Assembly (NCBI GenBank): GCA_026874595.1
Contig: CM049318.1
Span: forward strand, 51,552,750-51,616,749
Source of the DNA: Sipunculus nudus
Lineage: Eukaryota > Annelida > Sipuncula > Golfingiida > Sipunculidae
DNA: 64,000 nt
Direction: 5' to 3'
Numbering within the stretch: the stretch's first letter is position 1; each line of letters starts with the position of its first letter. A program made the translations under genes and the position numbers. The notes below the pieces were generated by a model that made no database searches, had not been told where the DNA came from, and was given only the letters and a program-made list of their open reading frames with translations. Shown here piece after piece: positions 23,776 through 35,534 of the stretch.

Positions 23776-24816
23776 CTAGGTTGGTGATTCATTTGGTAAA
23801 ATGAACTACATACTTACATGATTATATTACATTCAGTGTTAATAAATACATCAATACTTCATTACACTTGAGAAATGTTGGCAAAGAACCGTTTTAATTT
23901 AAATATTTTTTTTGCTTCTAAATAGATCTTCAATCCATAATGCTCAGCTACTAAAGTTTAAACTTTTATATAAATAACAGCTGATATACTAAACAAGATA
24001 TTCAAACGTAACTGACCATCAGTGTAATTGAACTGCAAGTAAATATACTAAAGACATCGAGGACAATCTGGTTCAATTTGTCATGAAGTTATACTCTAGA
24101 TATTAATCACTATGCATAAAGTGAAAAAAATGATAGGCCTAGAAGACGTATCTTGTAATTCTGATATATTAACTACAATTAACCCGCTGTTCTTCATGGC
24201 TGATAAATAGGGTGCTTTTTTACACCAACTTTGTGACAGACTTGTTAATTTCCTCAAATCATGCATTTAATTTAAGTGCACACCATTTTTAAGAAATTAC
24301 TAGAAACCTGCAGTCGGCTGCCATTTGCTTGTATGGTCCTATAGCATACAATTCCTCAACAAGTCCCGTCTTGTGAATGCGCTAGCTTATATGACATAAA
24401 TAACGTTGTTTTGCGTTGACTATGTAAACATAGAAACTAAAAATTTCAAGTAGATTTCAATTATTTAAATTGAAACATTAAAATATGAAAATTCTTTAAC
24501 TGACAAAAAATGGGTACTCCTTCCCTTTTGCAAAGATAAAATGCCGATGATTATTGTCATATTTATTGTTAAACAATGAATGTTTGCTGTAAAAATGTCC
24601 GCCCTATTAGTGAAGGTATATCATGTATATATTATTACGAAACCTAATAACAAGAGATCACGTCAAACTGAAGACTGTATAAAACCTGTTACAAATTTCG
24701 AAGAATATATATAAGTTCTGCAATTATCGGAAAGGTTCCAAAACGGACTCACACTCTTCCGTGTCCGCTGGGATTTTTCTCTCTCTCCTCCTCTCGGCTC
24801 TAAACACAGCCCTTAT

Positions 24817-25038
24817 TTATAACTTTTTTTCATCCGAAAATACTAGAAAATGGAAAATCCCAAAGAACAATTCACACGTTACAGGAACAAACTTGAATTC
24901 CAGGCTCTGTCTCTCTTGGTCATCTTGGCACCATTCTATCTTGAAATGCGGATCCAACACCGATGCAAGCTGATGAATACTATCAGCTTCATAAATGCCA
25001 AGACGTTTAACCACAGATTTTTTTTTCAGGGCTGACAC
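24817..25038 (-). pseudogene. hAT-superfamily transposase fragment
   Basis: The minus-strand frame from 25,038 includes the stretch IHQLASVLDPHFKIEWCQDD. The L-A-x-x-L-D-P-x-F-K-x-x-W-C pattern is a hallmark of hAT (ZBED-type) transposases, located shortly before their C-terminal dimerisation region. Only about 35 residues are hAT-like; the following residues (QSLEFKFVPV onward) do not continue the family pattern, and no BED zinc finger or catalytic D/D/E region is present nearby. An intact hAT transposase is usually 500-700 residues, so this is a relic. A likely hAT terminus lies at 25,195-25,374. Confidence 0.5.
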
Positions 25039-25194
25039 TCATACATTATTGTATTTTGAAAGTGTTGTGTTGTGTCAGTTCTGTCTGAGTCTATCAGTCA
25101 AACATAGTGCTAAGATTTCTGTCTGACCTGAGGTCTCCTAATGCTGTGTTAATGGTAAGTAGATAAGTGGCTCTGTATTCAAAATAATTAAAAA

Positions 25195-25374
25195 AAATAC
25201 ATGTACTTGACTAGTACATGAAATGTACTTGATTTTTCAAGTACATTTTTAGCAAGTGCAAGTACAGTACAAGTACTGTATTTGGTAAAAAGTACCAAGT
25301 ACAAGTACAGGCCGAGTACTGAAAATTTTATACTTGAGTACAAGTACCAAGTACATGTACTTGACCCAAGCCTG
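25195..25374 (-). mobile_element. subterminal repeats and end of a hAT-like element
   Basis: The word AAGTAC and its complement GTACTT recur more than a dozen times in 180 bp, ending ACTTGACCCAAGCCTG. Reverse-complemented, that end reads CAGGCTTGGGTCAAGT, which fits the CAGG-N-TGGG start of many hAT elements. It lies 150 bp upstream (minus strand) of the transposase fragment, so the two may belong to one internally deleted element. The opposite end and the 8-bp duplication were not found. Confidence 0.5.
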
Positions 25375-25379
25375 GTAAC

Positions 25380-25974
25380 ATCATTAATAAAAATTGTGAA
25401 TGGGTGAAACAAAATTCAGTTATTTAAAACCAATTTATTAGTCATTGGTTTAGAATGAAAAATTCCTTATCTCAAGTTTCTTAGTTTTCTCATGAAAGAT
25501 TCACAAATAATGCCTCTGGGGTATATTTCTATATAAGTTCTTTCAGATGAAAGTGTTTTGACATTCAATAAAAAGAAATTTTAGGCAAACCCATAGCAAA
25601 ACTCTGATTCCCGCAATGACACGAGTCAGAAGAATTCAATTAAATCGTGCCCGATATTTTCATATACGTCTGTTTACATCCGCCAAACGGGCGATAGACT
25701 GGCTTCGACCATATTATAAACATCACACTGGTCCCAGTCCTACTCTTCTTTGTCCACACGGAAATCATTGTTGGAGCGATCACTTTGTAAGAGGCCTCGA
25801 CCAGTCATATCACGCGTCAGTGTACCAGGAGACTCTGCGAGGGCTTTTTGCATTCAGCGGAAGACGGGATACTCAATCGGGGCTACTGTCGATTTTGAAT
25901 ACTAACACTTCAAGAACAATATCACACTAATTCTAACGCTTGGAAAACCGGAGCACACAAACACATTGTAAACA
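25380..25974. other. no gene supported
   Basis: A 104-codon plus frame (25,616-25,930) of balanced composition is open but has no recognised motif, splice site or start context. Left uncalled. Confidence 0.35.
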
Positions 25975-26272
25975 TTAGAAATCTGCATTATACCGAATGC
26001 AGGCCTCAGCCATGTGTTTGCATTAATTTATTAGACCCATATTCCCAGGTTCTTTCACGAAGGTGACTGTACATTTGTTAATATTCACGGGACTCGTTCC
26101 TGAATCCGGGTCTTGTGTCGGATCGAAACCAAAATCTAATCGATCCGCCCATTCCCGAAAAGCTCTGAACATTTAATGAGAATCCGTTAATTACTACCTG
26201 AGTTATGCTGTGAACAAACACATACAGAAACGGGCATGAAAGAACCCCCCCCCCCCCCTAGCGGAGTGCATT
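25975..26272 (-). mobile_element. Helitron-like non-autonomous element, copy 4
   Basis: Minus orientation. The 3' end at the left is TTAGAAATCTGCATTATACC, i.e. hairpin then CTAA on the minus strand (CTRR type). Middle blocks TTCCTGAATCCGGGTC, AAAATCTAATCGATCC and CCCATTCCCGAAAAGC match other copies. At the head, a pure C-run (26,246-26,258) replaces part of the expected CATACCCTCC. Confidence 0.65.
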
Positions 26273-26689
26273 AACCGCCCACAGTAATTAGTCTTGGTGG
26301 GATACAGGAAGGAGAATTTACCACACATTTTAAATGATAAATCATGCCTCTGAATGAACGCCTACTGATTTTTATCCATTTATTAATTTTTAATGTTTAA
26401 TTTACTGGACGCTGCTGGGGAGTAATTAATGTTTCCGGTTATCTGTGTAAGTGATAGCAAAGACGTTTTACACGACTGCTCGCCTAATTTCTCATTATTT
26501 AATAACTAACGGGGATATGCATGATAGCAAAAAGAATCTTTCACGAGGAAGTCCGTGAAAATATATCTTTTTTTACTGTGATACATAAAATCAGGGTAAG
26601 CGGTACCGGTGAAATATCTTGTTTGTTGTGGCCAAAATAAATAAAGTGTTTTGTTTCATCGCTCCTAATCCTCTCTTCCTCTCTGTGGG

Positions 26690-26768
26690 TCTGTCTGTCT
26701 CTCTTTGTGTCGGTCACTGTCTCTGTCTGTCTCTCTGTCATCTTTCTCTCTCATGACCAAAAAAAAAT

Positions 26769-26838
<70 letters not shown>

Positions 26839-26870
26839 GTTATATATATATATATGTGTCTCTCTATGTC
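26690..26870. repeat. compound (CTGT)n/(CT)n/(TA)n microsatellite
   Basis: GTCTGTCTCT-rich sequence runs into about 32 bases of pure CT, then (TA)n with one interruption. The nearby 63-66 codon frames are products of the repeat. Confidence 0.9.
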
Positions 26871-26879
26871 GACTATCTC

Positions 26880-27655
26880 TCATGAAATAATTACATAAAC
26901 GTAACTGATTTCTTTTAGACAAAAAGCATTTTCCTTACTGAAGGCTTTCATTCCAGAAGAAAAGTTACATTTCATTCGGCATTGAGATGTCTGCGAGAAT
27001 TGTATGTATTCAGTGAACGACGGAGATGGGAAGGTAGACAGATTGAACAATTAAGATAAATAAACAGAAACATGTTGTTAGATAATCAAACAGATAGACA
27101 GACTCTCGAGAATCTAAAGATGAAACTCGTTTTGGACCTCAGACCTTTGTTATCTTCAGAGGTACTCGCACAAATCTGTAACCCAACCAAAAATGGTTCT
27201 GTTGGTAATATAACTGCTTGATCTCGAAGGAGAGCTCTTTACCCCGGATATAAAAGCCTGATATTAAGACTTTTTTTGACACCGTATCTCCTGCATTGTC
27301 AGAATAGTCCTACATTCAGCCTGATTCAAAAGATAGTGCTTGCTACACCAATAATGCTTACTTTACACCAATTCGTGGTGTCCTCCATTCTAAAGGCTTC
27401 TTGCAATCTGCATCTATTTAAATAGTCACATTGAAAGTATCTCTTCTTATGGAAATCCTGTTTCCGTTATCCTCTGTTTAAAAGGTACGATGGCAAATTG
27501 CACCTGAATCTCAGCGTATTTGTCGGCTTCAAAAACACATTGCCACTAGGCCCATTCTACGGGAAACAGATTTAGCCTAATTTTTGTATTGTTGCAGTCT
27601 GCATTTTTATATATTTACACCAGATACCAATACTGGTATCATCATCTATATCATG
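26880..27655. other. no gene seen
   Basis: Mixed-composition DNA without recognised coding, RNA or repeat content. Confidence 0.5.
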
Positions 27656-27660
27656 GTAGT

Positions 27661-28007
27661 GATTGCCTCCGCCAGTAGGGTATGCGTTCATCCCTGTTCG
27701 TGTGTGTCAGGGGGGGTTTGTGTGTGTGTGTGAGTTTGTTCACAACATAATTCACGCGATCATGAAAAGAATCTTATGAAAGTATCTCTTCATATCGGGA
27801 TTAGCCAATGAAGAAACGACTAGATTTTGGTGTGGATCCGGCAAATGGAACGTCATCGGGGTTTATGCATAGATGTACAGTCATTTGTGCACGAATGAAC
27901 TTCGGAATAAGGGCCGAAAAGTGAATGAAAACACGGGTTGGGGAACATTTCACAACCAGGCCCACCCACAAGCGGAGGTTTGCATTTATTAGAATGCAGA
28001 TTTCTAG
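27661..28007 (+). mobile_element. Helitron-like non-autonomous element, copy 5 (near full length)
   Basis: Starts GATTGCCTCCGCCAGTAGGG then GCGTTCATCCCTGTTCG and a GT-rich run, continues with ACAACATAATTCACGCGATC, GATTTTGGTGTGGATCCGGC and ends GCATTTATTAGAATGCAGAT with TTCTAG, followed by T. The hairpin six bases before CTAG is intact. At ~347 bp this is the best copy for defining the family. Confidence 0.75.
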
Positions 28008-28009
28008 TT

Positions 28010-28800
28010 TTGTTTTATTTAATCTTAATAAAGTTATGACTTTAACACATTTCTGTCAAAAAGGCAGAGAAAAAAAAACTCGGACTTTGTCTGAACTGGT
28101 TGTGGGTTGGAGTTGCTTGATCGAATTTCTCGAGGAAAAAAATAATAGAAATCTGAATAAACGGGCTACATGTATATGACATTTGGGTTGAAGCTATTTT
28201 TGCCTCAAACTGTGTGGATATAAAATGCTAGAAATAGTTTGAGTTTCTATTTTACATTAAATGGAGCAATTTTACTTAATTAAATGAGCCTTTTAAAAAA
28301 TTTAATACACATTTGAGACTAGTCAGAAAAGGCCGCTCACACTGTATAGGAATAACATAAGATTGAATGTTAACATAATATGCTTTTGAATTAACAAATT
28401 TCTCGGATGTAGCATTAAGAAATTACAGTTCTTCGCATTGTAAATTGCTTCATTTTTACTTTAGTGTCTATATAACTGCTATCACTTTATAACCGGATTC
28501 TCCATCGGGTATGCCGATCAGAGGATCAATTTACACTGAAACCTCTTAATTTTTCTCTTTTTTTTCGTTTATTTATTTTAAAAGAAAATATGTGTAATTT
28601 ATGGGTACAACCGCAAGTGAAACTCACTAAAATAAAAGAAAAGCCCATGGAAGTAAAAAATATAAAACAGCAATATTTTAATTCAACAGAAATCCACAGT
28701 GTTCAACCAGTGCAAAACTCATTCAAGGATTTGGGTGCATTTGATTACGTATCCTGTTTCAGGAAGCTGTCTTGAATGCTTAGAATTTGCCGCACTCAGA
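28010..28800. other. no gene seen upstream of the 28.8 kb frame
   Basis: AT-rich sequence. Overlapping short frames at 28,590-28,775 lack support. Confidence 0.4.
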
Positions 28801-28806
28801 CTGCTA

Positions 28807-28989
28807 ATGAAGTTAACCGCCAGACCAGCCACAACCTTAACTTGTTTATTTCTTATACAAATACTGGCAGTTTGTTGTTATGTCGGACCGAGATGCCAGG
28901 TCCACGACTGTTTATCTGTGCGTGGGTTACAAGTTAATTTATCTACACAAAACAGGACACACGGGGCTGGCAAGTGTACCTTCTGCTAA
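28807..28989 (+). CDS. candidate small secreted peptide (60 residues) or first exon
   Basis: ATG at 28,807 to TAA at 28,987-28,989. The product begins MKLTARPATTLTCLFLIQIL, a basic start followed by a ~16-residue hydrophobic stretch ending AVCCYVG, which fits a signal peptide or a membrane anchor. The remaining ~33 residues are polar with four cysteines (CQVHDC near the middle, CTFC at the end) and two N-glycosylation sequons (NLS, NRT). Start context (CTAATGA) is weak, there is no upstream promoter evidence, and a 60-codon frame can occur by chance in 64 kb. No homologue is recognised, and I make no claim on activity. Confidence 0.3.
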   Translation: MKLTARPATTLTCLFLIQILAVCCYVGPRCQVHDCLSVRGLQVNLSTQNRTHGAGKCTFC

Positions 28990-29174
28990 TGGATGGCGGA
29001 ATGTGACCTCTTTATGGTGCAAGAACATTAGTCACCCAGAGTCAATAAGAGGGTGATTATATAGTTTATGTACAAAAATCTGGAAGCTCTGGACGCTACA
29101 TGTAGTTCACTGAGAGTCGCTCCGTTTCTCTTCATATAAAATCTGTCTTACCATCTTTTCTTCTGTCTTGTTGT
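28990..29174. other. no feature
   Basis: Short unremarkable stretch between the small open frame and the microsatellite. Confidence 0.5.
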
Positions 29175-29234
29175 CTCTCTCTCTCTCTCACTTTCTCTCT
29201 CTGTCTCTGTCTCTCTCTTTACACACATATACAC

Positions 29235-29275
<41 letters not shown>
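29175..29275. repeat. compound (CT)n/(TA)n microsatellite
   Basis: TCTCTCTCTCACTTTCTCTC-type tract, then CACACATATA and about 36 bases of (AT)n. Confidence 0.9.
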
Positions 29276-29278
<3 letters not shown>

Positions 29279-29402
29279 GAATCATTATATGTACATATAT
29301 TAATATTTATATCTAGTTTAAAATAAAATAATATATACTTGAATTGATACACTTGAAATGCACAGGCACGTGTTACACACATTTCATTTCATACATACAT
29401 CT

Positions 29403-29404
<2 letters not shown>

Positions 29405-29465
<61 letters not shown>
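29405..29465. repeat. (TA)n microsatellite
   Basis: About 60 bases of uninterrupted TA repeat. Confidence 0.9.
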
Positions 29466-29470
<5 letters not shown>

Positions 29471-29711
29471 GTATATTCAAGTAACTTCATGGGTTTAGTG
29501 TTGATGGTTATCATATGCCATTAATTTTAGAGCACTGTTTATCCGTTTTAATTTTCAATAGATTTAAAAAAAGGCTTTTCTGGATTTCAAAAATGTGTAG
29601 TTATATAAGGAGAGTAGTGTAGTTTGAAAGGACCGTTAAGTGAAAAATCTGAACACATATTAAGTTTTCTCTTGGTTCGTATATATATATGTGTGTGTGT
29701 GTATATGCTTG

Positions 29712-30450
29712 AAAGGAAGTGGCTAAACAGCTGGCAGTGTGCCGTCAGTTTAAGCCGGCCATACACAAGGCGACATGTCGCTTGTTCCGCTTAGGGGTTA
29801 GTCGCACGTTTTCATGGGTTGCGCGACATGTAGCATAAGAAGGAACATGTTTCTTTTTCCTGCGACTTATCGCGCGACATCAGGCCAAGTGTTGGGAAAA
29901 GCCAACGAATATATAACGATTGATCATGTTATCCTGTGATAAAGTGACCGTCCATGGTTTCACTGTGTCTGATTAGGGTGCTATGTGTTTGCGCGGTCAA
30001 CAGGAAACTCAGAAGAAGTTGTGTAGCTATCCCAGAATACCTATGCCTATTTTTCTTATATATCTATATTAATAAAGAGAAACAAGACGGAATATGTCAA
30101 AGGCAGAATACAATTTTCGTCAATCGCAATAATATTGATAAATATAAAGTTATTTGGTTGAAACCTGGAAGATATGTTTGATGCATGTAGTTTATATCAT
30201 AGTTTTGCAGGACATGTTGCAGAACATGTCGCTGTGTGTACGGACTGTTCATGTTGAGCAACATGTCGCAGAACACTCGTGCTCTGTGACATGTCGCGCA
30301 ACATGTCGCCTCGTGTATGGCCGGCTTTAGTCCACAGGCTAAAATTGACCTTGCTGGCAGTCTTGCCCACCTGTGTAGGCTGAACAATGTATGCTTGCTC
30401 TATTTTAGTGTTTCAGTGTGATACTCAATACTTTCTTTTATTATTTTTGA
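29712..30450 (+). repeat. left arm of a large inverted repeat (filled site)
   Basis: Excluding the MITE at 29,753-30,326, this arm (GGAAGTGGCTAAACAGCTGG ... CTGGCAGTCTTGCCCACCTG ... GATACTCAATACTTTC) is the reverse complement of 30,795-30,940. The arms are separated by about 350 bp and diverged by substitutions plus a ~40 bp difference. Confidence 0.75.
29753..30326. mobile_element. PIF/Harbinger-like MITE, 574 bp
   Basis: Termini AGCCGGCCATACACAAGGCG and, inverted, AAGCCGGCCATACACGAGG give ~27 bp inverted repeats. The element is flanked by TTA on each side (29,750-29,752 and 30,327-30,329), the TWA-type duplication of the PIF/Harbinger superfamily. ACATGTCGC and its variants recur near both ends as subterminal repeats. 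The related copy of the host sequence at 30,795-30,940 reads CAGTTTAGTCC with a single TTA and no element, which confirms the boundaries. No transposase frame; the internal 75-96 codon frames are incidental. Confidence 0.85.
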
Positions 30451-30794
30451 CAATGAACTGACAGTATAGTGCTGATTAGATATTTAGATTAAATTAGATA
30501 TTTTGCTGGTCTATATGTAATAAGTATTTTGATAATAGGTATTAAAAATGCACATTTTGTGATATTTACAGGGTAGCTTTATATAGATTTATAAGAACTG
30601 AACTGAAGTTGTCAGCACATCAACTGCTTATATATGCTTATGGACAGACAATAGGTAATATGTGAAAGCACAAACAACTCATAAGATGTCATACCAAAGG
30701 ATATGCAGATTCTTTCATTAAAGGTGATCAAGTGTGAAGCTTAACAGCTGTTTATATACTAGTGTGGTTATGAGCAAACAAATAATCAATGTTT

Positions 30795-30940
30795 GAAAAT
30801 AATGGAAAGTATTGAGTATACTATTGAGTACACAGGTGGGCAAGACTGCTGGCAAGGTAATTTTTTCCTGCCGGATTTTAAACCTGTGGACTAAACTGCC
30901 GGCCACTGCCGGCTGTTTAGCAACTTCCTTACGTAAAAAT
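30795..30940 (-). repeat. right arm of the inverted repeat (empty site)
   Basis: Reverse-complemented, it reads GGAAGTTGCTAAACAGCCGG then GGCAGTTTAGTCCACAGG and CAGCAGTCTTGCCCACCTGT. This equals the left arm with the MITE and one TTA removed. Confidence 0.8.
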
Positions 30941-30944
30941 CAGT

Positions 30945-32100
30945 GTCCCGCTGGGGGCATGTATTTTTTATATAAAAACATTTTTCTCAAATGTATTTTG
31001 AAATATTTTATAACCGTTTATATACTTCAGGAGCATAAAAAGTGTATCCTTGAAGAGATGTGGTTTGGTTGACAAAACTAGGTCTTGCTACCTAAATATT
31101 TTGTAGTGCGATATATAAATATTTATTACGTTGGAATTTAATAATACATTAAACCTGATGCCTATAGCTTCCGGTTAAAACTGGAACGCTTCGCTGGTTA
31201 TTAGAGTTTTTACTGTATTATCATAAAGTACCTTTTTAAACTCCTAATAAAGGATCCGTACGATTCTTATTTTTCAGTACTTTCTTCGAAGTTACCTAGA
31301 GAAACATTTTAATAAAACACAGACATTAGCCTTGCTATGGCTTTAGTATTTACGTTTTCTACTAAAATGCCTAAAATAAAAAGTGACTCCATGATTCAGT
31401 GCCTGCTCTTATCACTAAATGATAAAATAGTCGTTCAGAGAGCCGTAATTTAGTTATATAATTTGCCGCGACGTGGTAGTATCTGTTCTAGGAGCTGCGA
31501 CACAGCAAAAAAAAAAAGTTGATTGGCTCTGATAGTGGGAGGAATTATGTTTTAACCATTGCATCGACTGGGCCAGTCTACACAGAAATGTGACCATCTG
31601 TTTAATGCTCTGATGTTAGCTATCAGAACGATTTTGTCCAGTCAATTTCATTCAACTGTCGGCACTGTCCAACCTTTGCAGCATTCCTTGTGTCGAAGTT
31701 GGTCAAATTTCCGGCCTCTCTTGATGCTGTACGCTTGCCGACTAATACTTTTGAGACAGAAATCATTCATTCCAAATTGTTTTACTTATAAATCATGGGA
31801 CCCACATTACCTTCCTACACTGAGGGCTCGTTTATGTTTTATCTGCCAAAAGTTTCATGTCAAATACTGCATCAATATTTGATATTTTGCAAAGGTTTCC
31901 AAGCCGTCACTTTAAAGATAAGGTAGTCCCAGAGATGAGACAATACACATTTGTCCTTCCGATGTACAGTCTGTCAGTTGCATACAAAGTATATCTATGA
32001 AGAGATAGTGGTTCTTGTGGAAGAGATAAGGGAAAAACGTCTGGACGGATTGGACTGAGACAGGATGGAAAAAGACAAGGTGTAAAGCCTTCCGGTTACC
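30945..32100. other. no gene supported
   Basis: A 107-codon plus frame (31,559-31,882) has no motif or splice support. The rest is AT-rich with a pure A-run near 31,507. Confidence 0.4.
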
Positions 32101-32622
32101 CCTATTTCAGTCCCTCCCCCCGGGTAATCTGAAATATATTTCAGATTATATCCGTAGGTAGTCTGAACCTAAGTTAAGGTTACCCACGCACTGTTCAGAT
32201 TACCCTCTCGCTGCAGTGATTAAATGATAATTTCTTATGCTTTTAACTCATGATGTATTTTATTTGAAATTTATTTCAATTAGCCATATGAAAGGTACGA
32301 GATTTAAAAGATGGAATCAATTTATGTCACAAAATTGTCACAAAATGTTAATTATATTGTTAATTATAGTTATATTGTTAGCTACACCATAGCGCATGAC
32401 ACATGACATGCAATCATAAGATTACAGTGATTCAGAACAATTTGGTAGTCAAGAAGAGAAATAACATGATATTCAAGCTAATAAACATAAAGAGTTTTAA
32501 CAACCTTTTGAACGGGTAATCTAAAATTGAAGGGGGTAATCTGAAATCTTAGGGAGCAATCTGAAATCGATTTCAAGTTACCCCCGGGATAATCTAAAAC
32601 GGGGGTAATCTTAAATCGCAAC
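32101..32622. mobile_element. family R element, copy 1 (~0.5 kb)
   Basis: Starts TATTTCAGTCCCTCCCCCCG and ends ACGGGGGTAATCTTAAATCG, so the ends are inverted copies of a GGGGTAATCTGAAATC-type motif that also recurs inside (CCCGGGTAATCTGAAATA, AATCTGAAATCGATTTC). The middle (AGGTACGAGATTTAAAAGAT, TTAATTATATTGTTAATTAT, CATAGCGCATGACACATG) aligns with 40,462-40,941. Probably a non-autonomous DNA element. Target duplications were not resolved. Confidence 0.7.
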
Positions 32623-32624
32623 AT

Positions 32625-35525
32625 CATTTTCAGGTCAAGGAGTTCATAATTGGTCCTCTCTTCTGTAGCGGCCAGATAAACACATGGTACTCTCAAGCCC
32701 AAATGGTTATACGCCCAGGGGGAAAACTACATCCGACCCCACAGTACTGTTGTTGTTTAGTTGGACCCGGGAGAAACCAGTTTTGATTGCCGACCTCCTT
32801 GGGGATAAGCGTACGGAACAGAAATCTCTATGGTCACTGCTGGGGTTCTCCCTGCTGGATTTCTGCTTCCCAGATAGCACGATAGCACTCCTTTGCTGAA
32901 ATGTTAGATCAGCCTTAAGCTGGTTCTCCCGTCATATTGGGCTTTTAGATAGCGACTTGCCGTGCCGCATGGTGTTTTACATTTTTATAACACGTTTGGG
33001 GTAAGATTAATAAGGATAAGTGAATTCGTATCTTTCACATGTCGTAAAATACTTAGAATCATTGAGTTTTATTTGTGCTGGTTGATTATTTTGGTATACG
33101 TTGCCAAACAGTGACAAGTCAGTGGTGTGTTTTGCCAATATGATGCTTGGCGCCAAGTCCTTTTTATATCTGGATTTCGTATTCCAACGTATTTCAGGTT
33201 TATTCTTTTATCGATTTTTATCAGATTTTATAAACCTACGTGAAAACAAACTCGGAAAGACGCACGGTTCATTTTCCATCTCTGACCGACTTATTGCTAC
33301 GGCTGTAAGATATAATGCTTTGCTGTTATATATTTCGAAATATTAGTTACAATTGCCAGCCTTAATGTATTAAGACTATATATGGCTCAAATATGTGCAT
33401 GTACTGCAGAACATGTTAGTTTCGCCCAACTCATATTCCCGAACTGGCACAGACCGACCCACGCGAGCATGTTATCTTCGCGAATCGCCTGTTTTTAATA
33501 CTAAATTTAAAATTTTGAAGAACCTAAGTGGTCTCATTTAACACGAGCCAACACTTTCAAGAGGTAATTGGTTGAGCTGGAAATGCATTTAACTGCGTTT
33601 ACGCAAACTGGCGCGATGCTCCGTGCGATTAATTACTCAGAGAGTTAAATTAATAATCGACATGAGTCATTTCAATATGCTTGCATAATGTATTTATTAT
33701 AAATGTAGTATCAAATGCAATTTTTGAGAGTATGTATTTTTTGCAAATCAATGTACCCTCACAAAATTCGTGAAAATTGCGAAAATTTCCGATTTTACAT
33801 CATATTCCCATATGTATTTTAGAACCAATGTCCTACCACGCTCTAGTATGACACCGCATATGCTTGGCTGAGGACAATAATAGAGCAGGGTACCAGTCTA
33901 CCATTTTCCCCAGTAAATTTTTGGACATACCCGGGTGAAAGAAAAGCATAATCAGTGAACATTTCACCTTGTATAAATATATAAAAAAATGGCTGCTGAA
34001 ATACTAACCACAAATATGAGCATGGTAATACACCTGGTCACACTAATTATATTCTGGTTGAATCAGATTTACTGATTTGGACAATATTTCATGTTTTATC
34101 TGTAATTCTAATAGGATGAAAAAGTACCCATTTGATTATGTGCCTTTTTATATAATAGCATTCGGAAACTTTATTCTACAAAGACAAAAAGAAGAAATGA
34201 ATATGAATTGCTCTGTCTTGTAGTCGTGTCAATTTGTTTGGAACGACTCGGGATATTTTTTGTTTTGATAATCATGGTTGACTTTTACTGAGGTAACAGA
34301 TTCAGAAGAAGATGCGACGGGATAATCTTACAAATCAATGTATCTTAGTAAAAAATTAATAATTTTCATGAACCATTATTCAAGAACATCAATAGTCAAT
34401 GCCTGGAAATGAAGTTTACTAGGAAATTATTTGTATTTTGCTGCATCTTTTATCAAAACTTTAGATCATGAAGATCATTAAATACGCTTATCATGGATAT
34501 CAGCAGGGAATACAATTAATTAAATAAAGTAAGAAATAGGTCCAATCCTAAAAAGAATTAGCGTGGAAATTGAATAACATCACATTTTAATAACTAATTA
34601 AATCACATTTAATCTGTCCAAAGTGTCTATTTCATATTGCTAACGATAAGAAATGTAATAAAGAATGACCTTTCTGCTTTAAGAGGGGGCACAAACTAGC
34701 ACCTACCATAATATTGAATCTATGAGGATACAACTGTACTAATACTAACTAGTGTCTAATGTCCTGAAAGCTTCTCACCTGTCTAATGACAAATTGCTTA
34801 ATTACATGTACATGTAAATTATGCAATGTATTCAACAACGTAGACATCTACAAGTGAATGGGGTTTAATATATTAATCCGCTGAGTGAATAATATTAATG
34901 AGTTTTCAGGTCTTCATTTGATTTCGCAAGGCAGGCTATCACGTACAGTAGTACTTTGATTGTCTGAATAGTTTAAGAATATCACGATTTATTCAGATAA
35001 GAAAGCTTTTGATAAAATATCAAAGTCGAAACCTATTCTAAAGTATTACACTTTCTGATAAACTAAGTTTTAGATAATCATTGTTAGGGTCGACTTATTC
35101 TTTTGCTAATAGAAGACCCAAGTCAGGCAGTGGGACACACTGTAAAAACAAGTTTGATCAATTCAGGCAAACATTTTCACAATAATCCTCCAGTACGTAT
35201 TTGATGAGATTTACTTTTAAAAAATATATGTCCCTGTATATATCGATGGCATATCATATGCACGTAGGCACTATTACGTAACCGAGACCTCTAGTAATTA
35301 GTTAATCACCCATCCCTATGTAACAAGGCCAATGCTTTTAAGAATAGTGACTGGTCAGTCTTGGTTCAACCTTGCGTTATAACGGCTGGTAGACATTAAG
35401 CAAGACCTAATTACTGGAAACGGATCAAAATCAATCGTCCAAATAAGAACCGCGGAATCGATCTTAGATCTTACGGCGGGCTAGTAAAAGACGAGCTTCA
35501 ATAAAGATAGCATGTATTTTTGAAA
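32625..35525. other. no gene supported
   Basis: 32,640-32,900 is balanced in composition and both strands stay open for 60-75 codons, but no motif or splice context supports either. 33,400-35,500 is AT-rich without recognised content. Confidence 0.45.
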
Positions 35526-35534
35526 TGCACTTCT

